Shown: one piece after another, positions 54,351-61,620 of the stretch
How positions within the stretch are numbered: position 1 is the first letter of the stretch
How the letters are laid out: every line of letters begins with the position of its first letter
Source of the DNA: Paludibacteraceae bacterium
GTDB lineage: Bacteria; Bacteroidota; Bacteroidia; Bacteroidales; Paludibacteraceae
Assembly: GCA_024400125.1 (NCBI GenBank)
Contig: JAKSNG010000008.1
Location: 1-61,620 of the forward strand
DNA: 61,620 nucleotides
Direction: 5' to 3'
Program-made: the position numbers and the translations under genes
The notes under the pieces: generated by a model
What the model was told of the DNA's origin: nothing
What the model saw: the letters and a program-made list of their open reading frames with translations, nothing else
Database searches by the model: none

Positions 54351-56006
54351 ATGAAGAAGATTATGAAAAGTGTTAAATATATTTTCGCATTAGCAGCAGC
54401 CGTTCTTATGCTGAATGCCTGCTCTGAGAAATGGCTTAGTCAAGAGCCCGAAGGTGCTACTGTCACAGAAGACCAGTTCAAGAACAGGGATGACATGTTG
54501 CAAGGTTCCGTCTATGGTATTTATGCTATGATGTATCAATACGCAGACCACGATGTGTTTGGTTTCCGTTCTATTGATATGTATGGCGACATTAACTGTG
54601 GTGATATGGCGATGAAGAGTTGGTCTTACGGCTGGTTCCAGACCGACGAAATGGGTCAAACCTACCAACGCCGTGCGTATTTTTGGTCATATTACTATGA
54701 TATGATTCGTCAATGTAACAAAGCAATCTTGAACATCAAACAAGTGATTGATGTCAGCAAGATTGATGACGATGAATATGTTAAGAAAGAAGCTGCAGGT
54801 TGTTATTACTACGGTGAAGCATTGGCTATGCGCGGTTGGGCATACTCCAACTTGATTAAATGGTTCTGCCTCACTCCTACTCAATTAGCGATGGAGGGCA
54901 CAGACCTTGAACATAAATTAGCGTTGCCTATTTATACAGAAGAAGTTGTAAAGGCAGACAGCATTATGGGTGCCAAACTCTCTTCTGCAGCCGATGTTTA
55001 TCGTCGTATTGAAGAGGACTTGAGTACTGCTATCCGCTGCCTGAGTTTGGCAGAGAGTGCAGGTGTAACACGTAGTCTAAAGCACGAAGTGAATAGTGAT
55101 GTGGCTCGTTTGATACTCGCGTACGCGTACCTTAATAAAGAAGATTGGGGCAATGCAGAGAAATGGGCATTGGAGTTCATCAACAACACTGCTGCTCCTA
55201 TTTTGCCAAATGACAAAGTACTAACCACTGGTTTTGCGAACGTTGATGAGCCCAACTGGCTCTGGGGACAAGATGTTAATGTGGTTACTTCCACAGCATT
55301 GGCTTCTTTCTTTGGTCAAGTAGATGTATTCTCTTATAGTTATGCATGGGCAGGTGATGTCAAAGGTATTGACGAAAACCTCTATAAGGAAGTTACCGAT
55401 AGCCACAAATGGGATATTCGTTCACAATGGTGGAACAATTTGTACAGCAAACATAAACAATATCAGTTCGCGCCTGATGGTAAGTTCTATAGTCCATCTA
55501 TTAAGAACGCCAACAACTATCAGTCTCTGCCTACTGGAGATGAAATTGATAAAGTTTGGTTATGTGACCAAGTATATATGCGTGCAGAGTTAGGCTACCT
55601 CATTGCCGCAGAAGCACAATGGTGGTTGGGACAAGAAGATGCAGGTAAACTGACAGAATCCATGAATAACTTGATTATGATTACGGATCAACGTCAGAAC
55701 GACGCAACCGATGCCAATGGTTATTATAGTGCATGGAAATCATCCTTATCCGACCCAGATGTACTCTTTGAAGAGATTCGTTATAACTGGCGTGTAGAAC
55801 TTTGGGGTGAAGGTTATGGAATGCAAACGTTCCGTCGCTTTGGCGAGCAGGTAACTTTGGGTTCTAACCATAAAACGCGCGGCAACAAGACGATTAATCC
55901 AAATGGTCAAGCAGAGCGTCGTCAGTTCACGATGGAGATTCCAAGTGGCGAGCAATATTACAACCCATACTTGCGTGATATAACGACATTGCAAACACAA
56001 GACTAA
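54351..56006 (+). CDS. SusD/RagB family lipoprotein
   Basis: 551 residues. A lipobox (VLMLNAC) precedes SEKWLSQEPEG and the RagB/SusD helical core; the C-terminal QRRQFTMEIP-like and EIRYNWRVELWGEG segments are typical. It binds substrate at the surface and closes the SusC pore. Confidence 0.95.
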   Translation: MKKIMKSVKYIFALAAAVLMLNACSEKWLSQEPEGATVTEDQFKNRDDMLQGSVYGIYAMMYQYADHDVFGFRSIDMYGDINCGDMAMKSWSYGWFQTDEMGQTYQRRAYFWSYYYDMIRQCNKAILNIKQVIDVSKIDDDEYVKKEAAGCYYYGEALAMRGWAYSNLIKWFCLTPTQLAMEGTDLEHKLALPIYTEEVVKADSIMGAKLSSAADVYRRIEEDLSTAIRCLSLAESAGVTRSLKHEVNSDVARLILAYAYLNKEDWGNAEKWALEFINNTAAPILPNDKVLTTGFANVDEPNWLWGQDVNVVTSTALASFFGQVDVFSYSYAWAGDVKGIDENLYKEVTDSHKWDIRSQWWNNLYSKHKQYQFAPDGKFYSPSIKNANNYQSLPTGDEIDKVWLCDQVYMRAELGYLIAAEAQWWLGQEDAGKLTESMNNLIMITDQRQNDATDANGYYSAWKSSLSDPDVLFEEIRYNWRVELWGEGYGMQTFRRFGEQVTLGSNHKTRGNKTINPNGQAERRQFTMEIPSGEQYYNPYLRDITTLQTQD

Positions 56007-56080
56007 ATCTATGTAATATGCCGACCACGGGTCGGGTTTACAAAGATGTAAATAATAACATTATTAAAAATCAAACAGTT

Positions 56081-57247
56081 ATGAAAAAGATTAATTTTTT
56101 AGTCGTAGCCTTAGCAGTATTGGCTTTGGTCGGCTGTAAGAAAGAGAAACAAGAGGATGTTGTTGTTAACAGCATCACCTTAGATCAAACAGAAGTCACC
56201 ATCAAGGCTGGTGAAGAAGTTAAATTGACTGCAACTATTGACCCCGCAGGTGCAGCAAACATCGAATGGAAATCCAGCGACACGAAAGTAGCTTCCGTAA
56301 ATGCTGGTTTAGTAAAAGGTATCGAAGGTGGTACAGCTAAGATTACCGCTACTGCTGGAGACAAAACTGCTACTTGCACAGTAACAGTCGTTGCTGCAGC
56401 AGAAGTTCCTTTCAACATTGAAGACATGGGATTATTCGGTTCTGAAATTGACTACATCCCTGGCACAGAAAGAGACATCGAATTAACAGACGGTTCTATC
56501 GTACACTGCCAATTAGGTTACATTTGGTGCTACGGTTGGGATGGTGACCTCCAATATATTGATAAGGTAGGATGGGCTGGCGATGGTGAATTCATCATGG
56601 GTGGCCAAATGCCTGTTTATTGGATTATCGAAGGCAAGTATGCAGGTTACTACATTGGTCGTTCATATTACACCATTGGTATGGAAGAAAATGATGACGA
56701 TATCATTCCTTACAACATGGCAAAAGCTCACGTAGATAAAGACACATACGGTGACTGGGTAAGTTTTGTTAACGGTGACCCGGAAGCTCCAGATTTGAGT
56801 GGTGACGGTGCACAAGACTACATCTGGGACAAGAACTGGGGTGCAATTACCACTTACTGGAACGTAGAAGCAGACTTCAACTATGCTGACTACGGATTGT
56901 ATGAAGGTTATTTCAACAAAATGATTTTCCGTGTTCCTGATGAAGAGGAAGGAGTTGAGTCCGCTTTCTATGCTGACATCAACTGGGCACTCAATGATGA
57001 GGATCATACCTTTGGTTTCACCAGCACCTTCAATGCTACTGACACCACCTACTCTTTCGTTCGTCCTTACGAATTTACATATGTTAATGCCGTTTATGAT
57101 GACGACAACGTATTGGCAGAGTATGAGGAGTATATGAAACCAAAAGAAGAAGCTCAATACTTCATCTGCAGTCCTAAGACTATCTACAAAGAACTGCCGG
57201 TTATCCGTGGCAACAAAGCTACTGACAAACTCTACAAAGTACGTTAA
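56081..57247 (+). CDS. Lipoprotein with BIG2 domain (possible surface binding protein)
   Basis: 388 residues from the ATG at 56081. Lipobox ALVGC; a bacterial Ig-like (BIG2) domain at about 30-108 ([20 protein letters not shown]... [17 protein letters not shown]). The rest is an acidic, aromatic-rich region not recognised. Its place after SusCD fits a surface substrate-binding protein. No degradative enzyme is nearby, so the substrate is unknown. Confidence 0.8.
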   Translation: MKKINFLVVALAVLALVGCKKEKQEDVVVNSITLDQTEVTIKAGEEVKLTATIDPAGAANIEWKSSDTKVASVNAGLVKGIEGGTAKITATAGDKTATCTVTVVAAAEVPFNIEDMGLFGSEIDYIPGTERDIELTDGSIVHCQLGYIWCYGWDGDLQYIDKVGWAGDGEFIMGGQMPVYWIIEGKYAGYYIGRSYYTIGMEENDDDIIPYNMAKAHVDKDTYGDWVSFVNGDPEAPDLSGDGAQDYIWDKNWGAITTYWNVEADFNYADYGLYEGYFNKMIFRVPDEEEGVESAFYADINWALNDEDHTFGFTSTFNATDTTYSFVRPYEFTYVNAVYDDDNVLAEYEEYMKPKEEAQYFICSPKTIYKELPVIRGNKATDKLYKVR

Positions 57248-57252
57248 GCAAT

Positions 57253-57795
57253 ATGAAAAACAAGTATACAGGTACCCAGACCGAGAAGAATCTGGAAGCC
57301 GCTTTTGCTGGAGAAAGCCAAGCTCGTAATAAATATACGTACTTCGCATCCAAAGCAAAAAAAGACGGCTTTGAGCAAATCGCTGCCATCTTCTTAGAGA
57401 CTGCCGACAACGAAAAAGAGCATGCCAAAATGTGGTATAAAGAGCTCAACAACGGTGTTGCTTCTACTACAGAAAACTTGGCTGCAGCTGCCGCAGGTGA
57501 AAACTACGAATGGACTGACATGTATGCAGGTTTCGCAGAAACAGCAGAGAAAGAAGGATTCCCCGAATTGGCTGCTAAATTCCGTGGCGTTGCTGCCATT
57601 GAAAAGCACCACGAGGAGCGTTACCGCGCATTACTCGAAAATATAGAAATGAAGAAAGTTTTCGAGAAATCAGAAGTGAAAGTATGGAAATGCCGTAACT
57701 GCGGACATATCGTAGTTGGCACCGCCGCTCCTGAAGAATGCCCCGTTTGCGCACATCCACAGGCATACTTTGAACTCTGCGCAGCAAACTACTAA
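57253..57795 (+). CDS. rbr: Rubrerythrin
   Basis: 180 residues. A ferritin-like di-iron domain ([31 protein letters not shown]) is fused to a C-terminal rubredoxin domain ([18 protein letters not shown]). It reduces hydrogen peroxide in anaerobes. It lies 5 nt after the BIG2 lipoprotein, so may be read from the susC promoter as well. Confidence 0.97.
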   Translation: MKNKYTGTQTEKNLEAAFAGESQARNKYTYFASKAKKDGFEQIAAIFLETADNEKEHAKMWYKELNNGVASTTENLAAAAAGENYEWTDMYAGFAETAEKEGFPELAAKFRGVAAIEKHHEERYRALLENIEMKKVFEKSEVKVWKCRNCGHIVVGTAAPEECPVCAHPQAYFELCAANY

Positions 57796-57838
57796 CTCGC
57801 TTCGGGAGGGCGGTTAATCTCCCAAACTCTATATGCAA

Positions 57839-57871
57839 GGACTGTCTAACATCGTTAGGCAGTCTTTTTTT
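57839..57871 (+). terminator. Rho-independent terminator after rbr
   Basis: GACTG-T-CTAAC, loop ATC, GTTAG-G-CAGTC followed by seven T. Confidence 0.8.
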
Positions 57872-57933
57872 GTGTCAAATTATATAAAAAAATGCTTCAA
57901 AATTAATATTTTTCAAAAAAAATTGTCAAAAAA

Positions 57934-57965
57934 TTTGCATACAAAAAAAAAAAAATGTAACTTTG
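57934..57965 (+). promoter_or_regulatory. Promoter of the secreted repeat-protein genes
   Basis: TTTG (57934-57937) and TAACTTTG (57958-57965), 20 nt apart, with a spacer of thirteen A. Confidence 0.75.
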
Positions 57966-58029
57966 CAGCGGTTTTTCAAAGAACCACCAATAATTAACAA
58001 TAAACTATTAACCTTTAAATCTTATTTCT

Positions 58030-59376
58030 ATGAAAAAAGTTTTATTCTTATCCGTTGCACTCTGCTGCGCATTGATTTCTTTTGCAAAACCGGGCATTCA
58101 AACCCGCAAAAGTATGCTTCAGGCATCCATCTGCCAAGAAGACAGTTCCTATACCTATAAAGAAGGTATACTCACTGAAAAGATGTATTTCACATATAAT
58201 GTGGACGGCATCTTGTCACAAATTCTTTATCTTGAGAATGAAAGCGAAACTTGGGTTCCTTATCTCTTAGACATCGTTTATGAAAATGGCCTCGAAGTCA
58301 AAAACATTTGGTCTTGGAAAGTTGGAGAAGAATGGTTTGTCTATGAAGAAGATGAATATTTCTACAACGAGAATGGAGAGCAAACTGGTCACGCAATCTA
58401 TGACGTCACAACCGAAGGTGTCAAGACTGGTCGCGAGTGTAAGAATATCGTTATCGAAGGCAACACAACATCAGACATCACTTACAAATGGGAGGACGGC
58501 AATTGGGTTGTTAATTACAAGACCGATGTTATCACAGAAGGCAACACCGAAACAACTATCAGTTATCGTCCAGGACTTATTCCGATGAATAAAACGGTCA
58601 TTGAGCGGTTAGATGGTGGTGCAGGCATCTCTACTATGTATAGATACAACTCCGAAACAGAGGGATGGGATCCTTCCTCAAAGACCGAGTATGACAACTA
58701 CGACCGTCCTACACAATCCATCGCATATCGCTATAACGAAGAATGGATTTACACCAACAAAGTCATTTATGAATACGTCGGAGAAACCGATGCCCTATCC
58801 AATGTAAAAACTTATGCTTGGGATTCTAGTCTTTCTGACTGGAATCTTAACCGCGAAGAAGTTTATGAGTATGACGGCAAAGGCAACAACATTGTCTATA
58901 TCAGCAAAGGCTATATGGGCGGAGTAATATCCTTTGGAAATAAAACTGTTAACGAATACAATGAAGTCAGTCAACTACTTTCTTCTATCACGTATGGTTG
59001 GGACGCTGTAGCCGCAGATTTCGTCACTCCACAGAGCAAGAGTGTTAACGAATTTGATGATTTTGGAAACTGCACCTTCTTTGCTTCATATTCATGGAAC
59101 TCTGAAGCAAGCGACTGGTATGCTACTAGCAAAAACGAATTCGAGTATGACGAGAACAATAACCTTACTCTTGAGAGATACTACTTCTACGATTGGCTGA
59201 GCTCCTCATTGTATATAGGACAAGAAACACACCACTACTATAGCTGTGAAGAAACATCTATTGACCAAACGAAGACTGACATGAATCAGGGAACTTCTAA
59301 AGTCATCATGAATGGTGCAATATACATCATCAAAAATGGTATGATGTACAGCGCACATGGTCAAATAATTAAATAA
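58030..59376 (+). CDS. Secreted repeat protein, 448 aa
   Basis: A signal peptide (about 1-20) precedes tandem ~40-residue repeats built on W-x(4-8)-K-x-x-x-E-Y-D and Y-x-W. They look like YD-type beta repeats; no enzyme motif is seen. It ends GAIYIIKNGMMYSAHGQIIK. A similar tail ends the next protein and may be a sorting signal. The next gene starts 2 nt after the stop. Confidence 0.75.
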   Translation: MKKVLFLSVALCCALISFAKPGIQTRKSMLQASICQEDSSYTYKEGILTEKMYFTYNVDGILSQILYLENESETWVPYLLDIVYENGLEVKNIWSWKVGEEWFVYEEDEYFYNENGEQTGHAIYDVTTEGVKTGRECKNIVIEGNTTSDITYKWEDGNWVVNYKTDVITEGNTETTISYRPGLIPMNKTVIERLDGGAGISTMYRYNSETEGWDPSSKTEYDNYDRPTQSIAYRYNEEWIYTNKVIYEYVGETDALSNVKTYAWDSSLSDWNLNREEVYEYDGKGNNIVYISKGYMGGVISFGNKTVNEYNEVSQLLSSITYGWDAVAADFVTPQSKSVNEFDDFGNCTFFASYSWNSEASDWYATSKNEFEYDENNNLTLERYYFYDWLSSSLYIGQETHHYYSCEETSIDQTKTDMNQGTSKVIMNGAIYIIKNGMMYSAHGQIIK

Positions 59377-59378
59377 AT

Positions 59379-61223
59379 ATGAGACGAACAATTTTAATGG
59401 TAGTGCTGACCGCTTGGTCAGCACTACTCTTTGCCTTTACTCGCCAAGCAGCCCCATCCCAAGTGGAGATGGTGGACTTGGGCTTGAGTGTAGATTGGGC
59501 ATCATTCAATATTGGAGCAACCAGCCCTGAACAAGCAGGCTCATACTTTGCATGGGGTGAAGTAAAAACAAAACAAGTATACGACTGGCCAACCTATCAG
59601 TACGGCAAAGAGCCCAACAAACTCACCAAATATTGTCCCTACCCTGAATGGGGATTAAACCAATACACCGACACTTTGCTGGTACTGGAGTCCTCCGACG
59701 ATGCCGCCACAATCAATTGGGGCAAAGACTATCGCACACCTAATATGTATGAGTGGCTCGAGTTAATGCACCATTGCACGTGGACTTGGGTAAATAACTA
59801 CAACAATACCAAAGTCGCAGGTTATCAAGTGACTAGCAAAAAAAACGGCAACTCTATTTTCTTACCAACAACGGGATACAAATACCAGCAAGGCATAGAC
59901 TGTCCAACTACAGACGGCTATTATTGGACGGCAACTGTGGATGACGCCGATCCTAACAATGCATGGGTCGTAAATTTCTACAAGGAGGGTACTGTCTCTC
60001 AATATCTACGCAATTCGCTCTATCGTGATTGTGGAAGAGCTGTTCGTGCCGTCTCTGCAATAGCAAAACCATTCGACGAAGACGGAAAAGAACTGCAACA
60101 AGCTATTGACGATACCCCAGCTGGAGGAACGTTTGTCTTGCAAAAAGATTATACATTAGGTCCTCAAACACCTGAGGGCGTGTTCATTACAAAGCCCATC
60201 ACTATTGACCTTAATGGACATACTATCAATGGAAATGGTTTAGTAAGATGCCTATTCATCTCAACCGAAAACGTAGAGGATGAAATCATTATTGAAGACA
60301 ATAGCACGACAGGAAACGGTTTCATCACTGGTGGATTCTCTCAATTCGGAGGAGGCATCTATGCAGCATCAGGACATGTCATTCTTAATAGCGGACATCT
60401 TAATTATAATGCAACCGATGGCTTGCACTGGGGAGGCGGTGGTATCTATGTAGATATTGACGCGGCTCTGACAATGTATGGTGGCGAAATCTCCTATAAC
60501 AAAACCGAATACGCAGGGGGAGGAGGCATTGCTGCCATCGGACAATTTGATATGTTCGGAGGAACGATTGCTGGCAATTATACCTATGGCCGAGGAGGTG
60601 GTATTCGAGTAGAAGGACCCACATCCATTTTTGCTGGAGACATTAAAGATAATACTGGACTTTACGGTGGTGGCATCTTTGTCTTTGGTGAATCTGGCTT
60701 TGTCGGTCATACAGTAGCACTCAACTTGACTGCACAGATGGGAGACTCCATCGTCATTACTGGAAATATCGCTACCGGAGCAGAAGGCGGAGTAACTGGA
60801 GAAAGCCGCATCTGCCTATCCGGAAAGATTATTTGCAAAGACAACATCTGCAACACAATGGGCTTCAAAGTACTCAAGAATTTCTGGACGTATGTACCCA
60901 TCTTTGTGGTAGGTGACCTCACCGGTTCCAATATCTATTTCGGAGCAGCCGACGGTGTGACAGATAAGCCAACTTGCCGTATATTTGCATACAACTACAG
61001 CCAATACCACCAAGACGACTTCAATAACTATTTCCATTTTGAGGGAAATGCTCCTATGTCGGCTATACTGAATGATAACGGGCATATTGAAGTGGTAACT
61101 GGTAGCGGTGTCGAAAACATAGACGCAGCATCACCTGCCCACGTAAGCAAAATCTTACAACAAGGACAACTGCTCATCATCTATGGCAACAAGAAGTACA
61201 ATGCTATAGGCCAAGAATTGTAA
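59379..61223 (+). CDS. Secreted protein: DUF1566-like domain and beta-helix, 614 aa
   Basis: After a signal peptide, residues ~28-225 have the pattern VDLGLSVDWASFNIGATSPE...YFAWGE...W.DGYYWTAT...GRAVRAV, as in Fibrobacter-paralogous/DUF1566-like domains. Residues ~245-480 form a right-handed beta-helix with GGGI and MYGGEI-type turns. The C-terminus (QLLIIYGNKKYNAIGQEL) resembles that of the preceding protein. Probably exported and surface-attached; ligand unknown. Confidence 0.78.
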   Translation: MRRTILMVVLTAWSALLFAFTRQAAPSQVEMVDLGLSVDWASFNIGATSPEQAGSYFAWGEVKTKQVYDWPTYQYGKEPNKLTKYCPYPEWGLNQYTDTLLVLESSDDAATINWGKDYRTPNMYEWLELMHHCTWTWVNNYNNTKVAGYQVTSKKNGNSIFLPTTGYKYQQGIDCPTTDGYYWTATVDDADPNNAWVVNFYKEGTVSQYLRNSLYRDCGRAVRAVSAIAKPFDEDGKELQQAIDDTPAGGTFVLQKDYTLGPQTPEGVFITKPITIDLNGHTINGNGLVRCLFISTENVEDEIIIEDNSTTGNGFITGGFSQFGGGIYAASGHVILNSGHLNYNATDGLHWGGGGIYVDIDAALTMYGGEISYNKTEYAGGGGIAAIGQFDMFGGTIAGNYTYGRGGGIRVEGPTSIFAGDIKDNTGLYGGGIFVFGESGFVGHTVALNLTAQMGDSIVITGNIATGAEGGVTGESRICLSGKIICKDNICNTMGFKVLKNFWTYVPIFVVGDLTGSNIYFGAADGVTDKPTCRIFAYNYSQYHQDDFNNYFHFEGNAPMSAILNDNGHIEVVTGSGVENIDAASPAHVSKILQQGQLLIIYGNKKYNAIGQEL

Positions 61224-61273
61224 CACTTCCCCTTGTAGCATACAATTGTAACACTTCCCCTTGTAGCATACAA
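61218..61273 (+). repeat. 28-bp tandem duplication across a stop codon
   Basis: Two identical 28-bp copies (61218-61245 and 61246-61273), each starting TTGTAACACTTCCCC. The first contains the last codon and the TAA of the beta-helix gene. Confidence 0.9.
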
Positions 61274-61285
61274 CACACTTATTTC

Positions 61286-61321
61286 AACTCATCCCACAGC
61301 AATGCGGGGTGAGTTTTTTTT
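61286..61321 (+). terminator. Rho-independent terminator
   Basis: AACTCATCCC and GGGGTGAGTT pair around CAGCAATGC-type loop, followed by eight T. It ends the secreted-protein operon. Confidence 0.75.
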
Positions 61322-61336
61322 GACCTATACGCCTTT

Positions 61337-61412
61337 TTTCATCTTTCATCTTTCATCTTTCAACTCTCATCTTTCTACTTTCAACTTTTGGAACTCTTTC
61401 AACTTTCAACTT
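61337..61412 (-). repeat. Heptanucleotide array (TTTCATC-type)
   Basis: CATC/CAAC/CTAC cores at 61340, 61347, 61354, 61361, 61368, 61375 and 61382, step 7 bp; two further units come after a 9-bp step. On the minus strand the unit reads AAAGATG, as at 37071. Confidence 0.8.
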
Positions 61413-61442
61413 TTGATTTTTGTGCGTCTTTTTTCGGTCTTT

Positions 61443-61530
61443 CCCCGACGGTCACCCGACGGTCACCCGACGGTCACCCGACAGTCACCCGACAGTCGCC
61501 CGACAGTCGCCCGAAAGTCGCTCGACTGTC
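61443..61530 (+). repeat. 11-bp tandem array (8 units)
   Basis: Eight units of ACCCGACGGTC type. Unit variants run from CCCCGAC through GCCCGAAAGTC to GCTCGACTGTC, the same order as in the reverse complement of 26305-26370. It is followed by TAGCACCTTTACAGCACC, again matching. Confidence 0.85.
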
Positions 61531-61567
61531 GTAGCACCTTTACAGCACCTCTGCAGAACCTATGAAC

Positions 61568-61620
61568 TGTACTGTACCCATTTTCTTGGACACAGAAAGT
61601 GTTTAAAGATGAATGAGAAA
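61568..61620 (+). mobile_element. Probable left end of an IS3-family (IS150-like) element, cut by the window edge
   Basis: TGTACTGTACCCATTTTC followed by TTGGACA resembles the terminal inverted repeat of IS150-group elements (TGTACTGCACCCATTTT...TTGGAC, from memory). An ATG at 61609 (MNEK...) preceded by AAAG could be the start of orfA. The rest lies outside the window. Confidence 0.5.

Larger units (their letters stand above)
61224..61620. other. Terminal gene-free stretch
   Basis: Holds the 28-bp duplication, a terminator (61286-61321), a 7-bp array (61337-61412), an 11-bp array (61443-61530) and a likely IS end (61568-61620). The 87-codon frame through these repeats is not a gene. Confidence 0.6.

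Noticed and set aside
57797..57826. Repeat shared with positions 8-30 (TTAATCTCCCAA)
   Set aside because: Only 12 bp match and no longer structure is common, so chance is possible.
1..61620. CRISPR arrays, rRNA genes, prophage
   Set aside because: No spaced identical repeats of 25-40 bp with unique spacers, no rRNA sequence and no phage structural or integrase genes were seen.

Overview
The window comes from a bacterium of the order Bacteroidales (Bacteroidota), probably an uncultured gut or rumen lineage. Evidence: a SusC/SusD pair, a DUF5723-OmpA outer-membrane protein, a DUF4296 lipoprotein, a type IX secretion (type B) C-terminal domain, a Bacteroidetes-type SerA, and promoters of the TTTG / TAnnTTTG type instead of E. 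coli -35/-10 boxes. Every assignment was made by reading the sequence; no database search was run.

Layout. 1-6500 (+): a repeat-bearing leader, a lipoprotein and a DUF5723-thrombospondin-OmpA protein, then yebC-rsmG. 6480-13888 (-): a six-gene operon rimP-nusA-infB-acyltransferase-coaD-S41 protease with overlapping genes. 14023-15465 (-): a PreA-like flavoprotein. 15496-18560 (-): rplM-rpsI-rpsB-tsf with promoter, two structured leaders and a terminator. 18572-20990 (-): metK-lspA-DUF4296, with a SAM-II-like element between promoter and metK.

21131-28418 (-) is an accessory island. It holds an AAA ATPase, many small genes (DUF6140-like pair, YkvA/DUF1232, Sel1 repeats, TerB-like, PhnA-like zinc ribbons, a one-helix membrane protein), a ~230-nt structured RNA with its own promoter and terminator, and a DnaB-like / M48-TerB gene pair. 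Several small genes share one repeated leader, and a 200-bp unit carrying the zinc ribbon is duplicated. 28571-31379 (+): an unknown 459-residue protein, a 27-codon ORF, and a Fic protein with a palindromic operator and a Gln in place of the Fic-motif His.

31430-50889 is mostly housekeeping: pheT-prfB, an SDR divergent from tdh, M16 protease, era, a carboxyltransferase, serC-serA, a T9SS-B surface protein, an M3 peptidase, mazG, tRNA-Leu followed by a lipoprotein, and a second M16 protease. 51036-61223 (+): SusC-SusD-BIG2 lipoprotein, rubrerythrin, and two secreted repeat proteins. The window ends in repeats and what looks like the left end of an IS3-family element.

The most unusual themes are three: a family of 7-bp tandem repeats that sits between genes and has expanded inside the essential gene pheT; a composite repeat of 7-bp and 11-bp arrays present in several copies; and the island with shared leaders and the 6S-like RNA.
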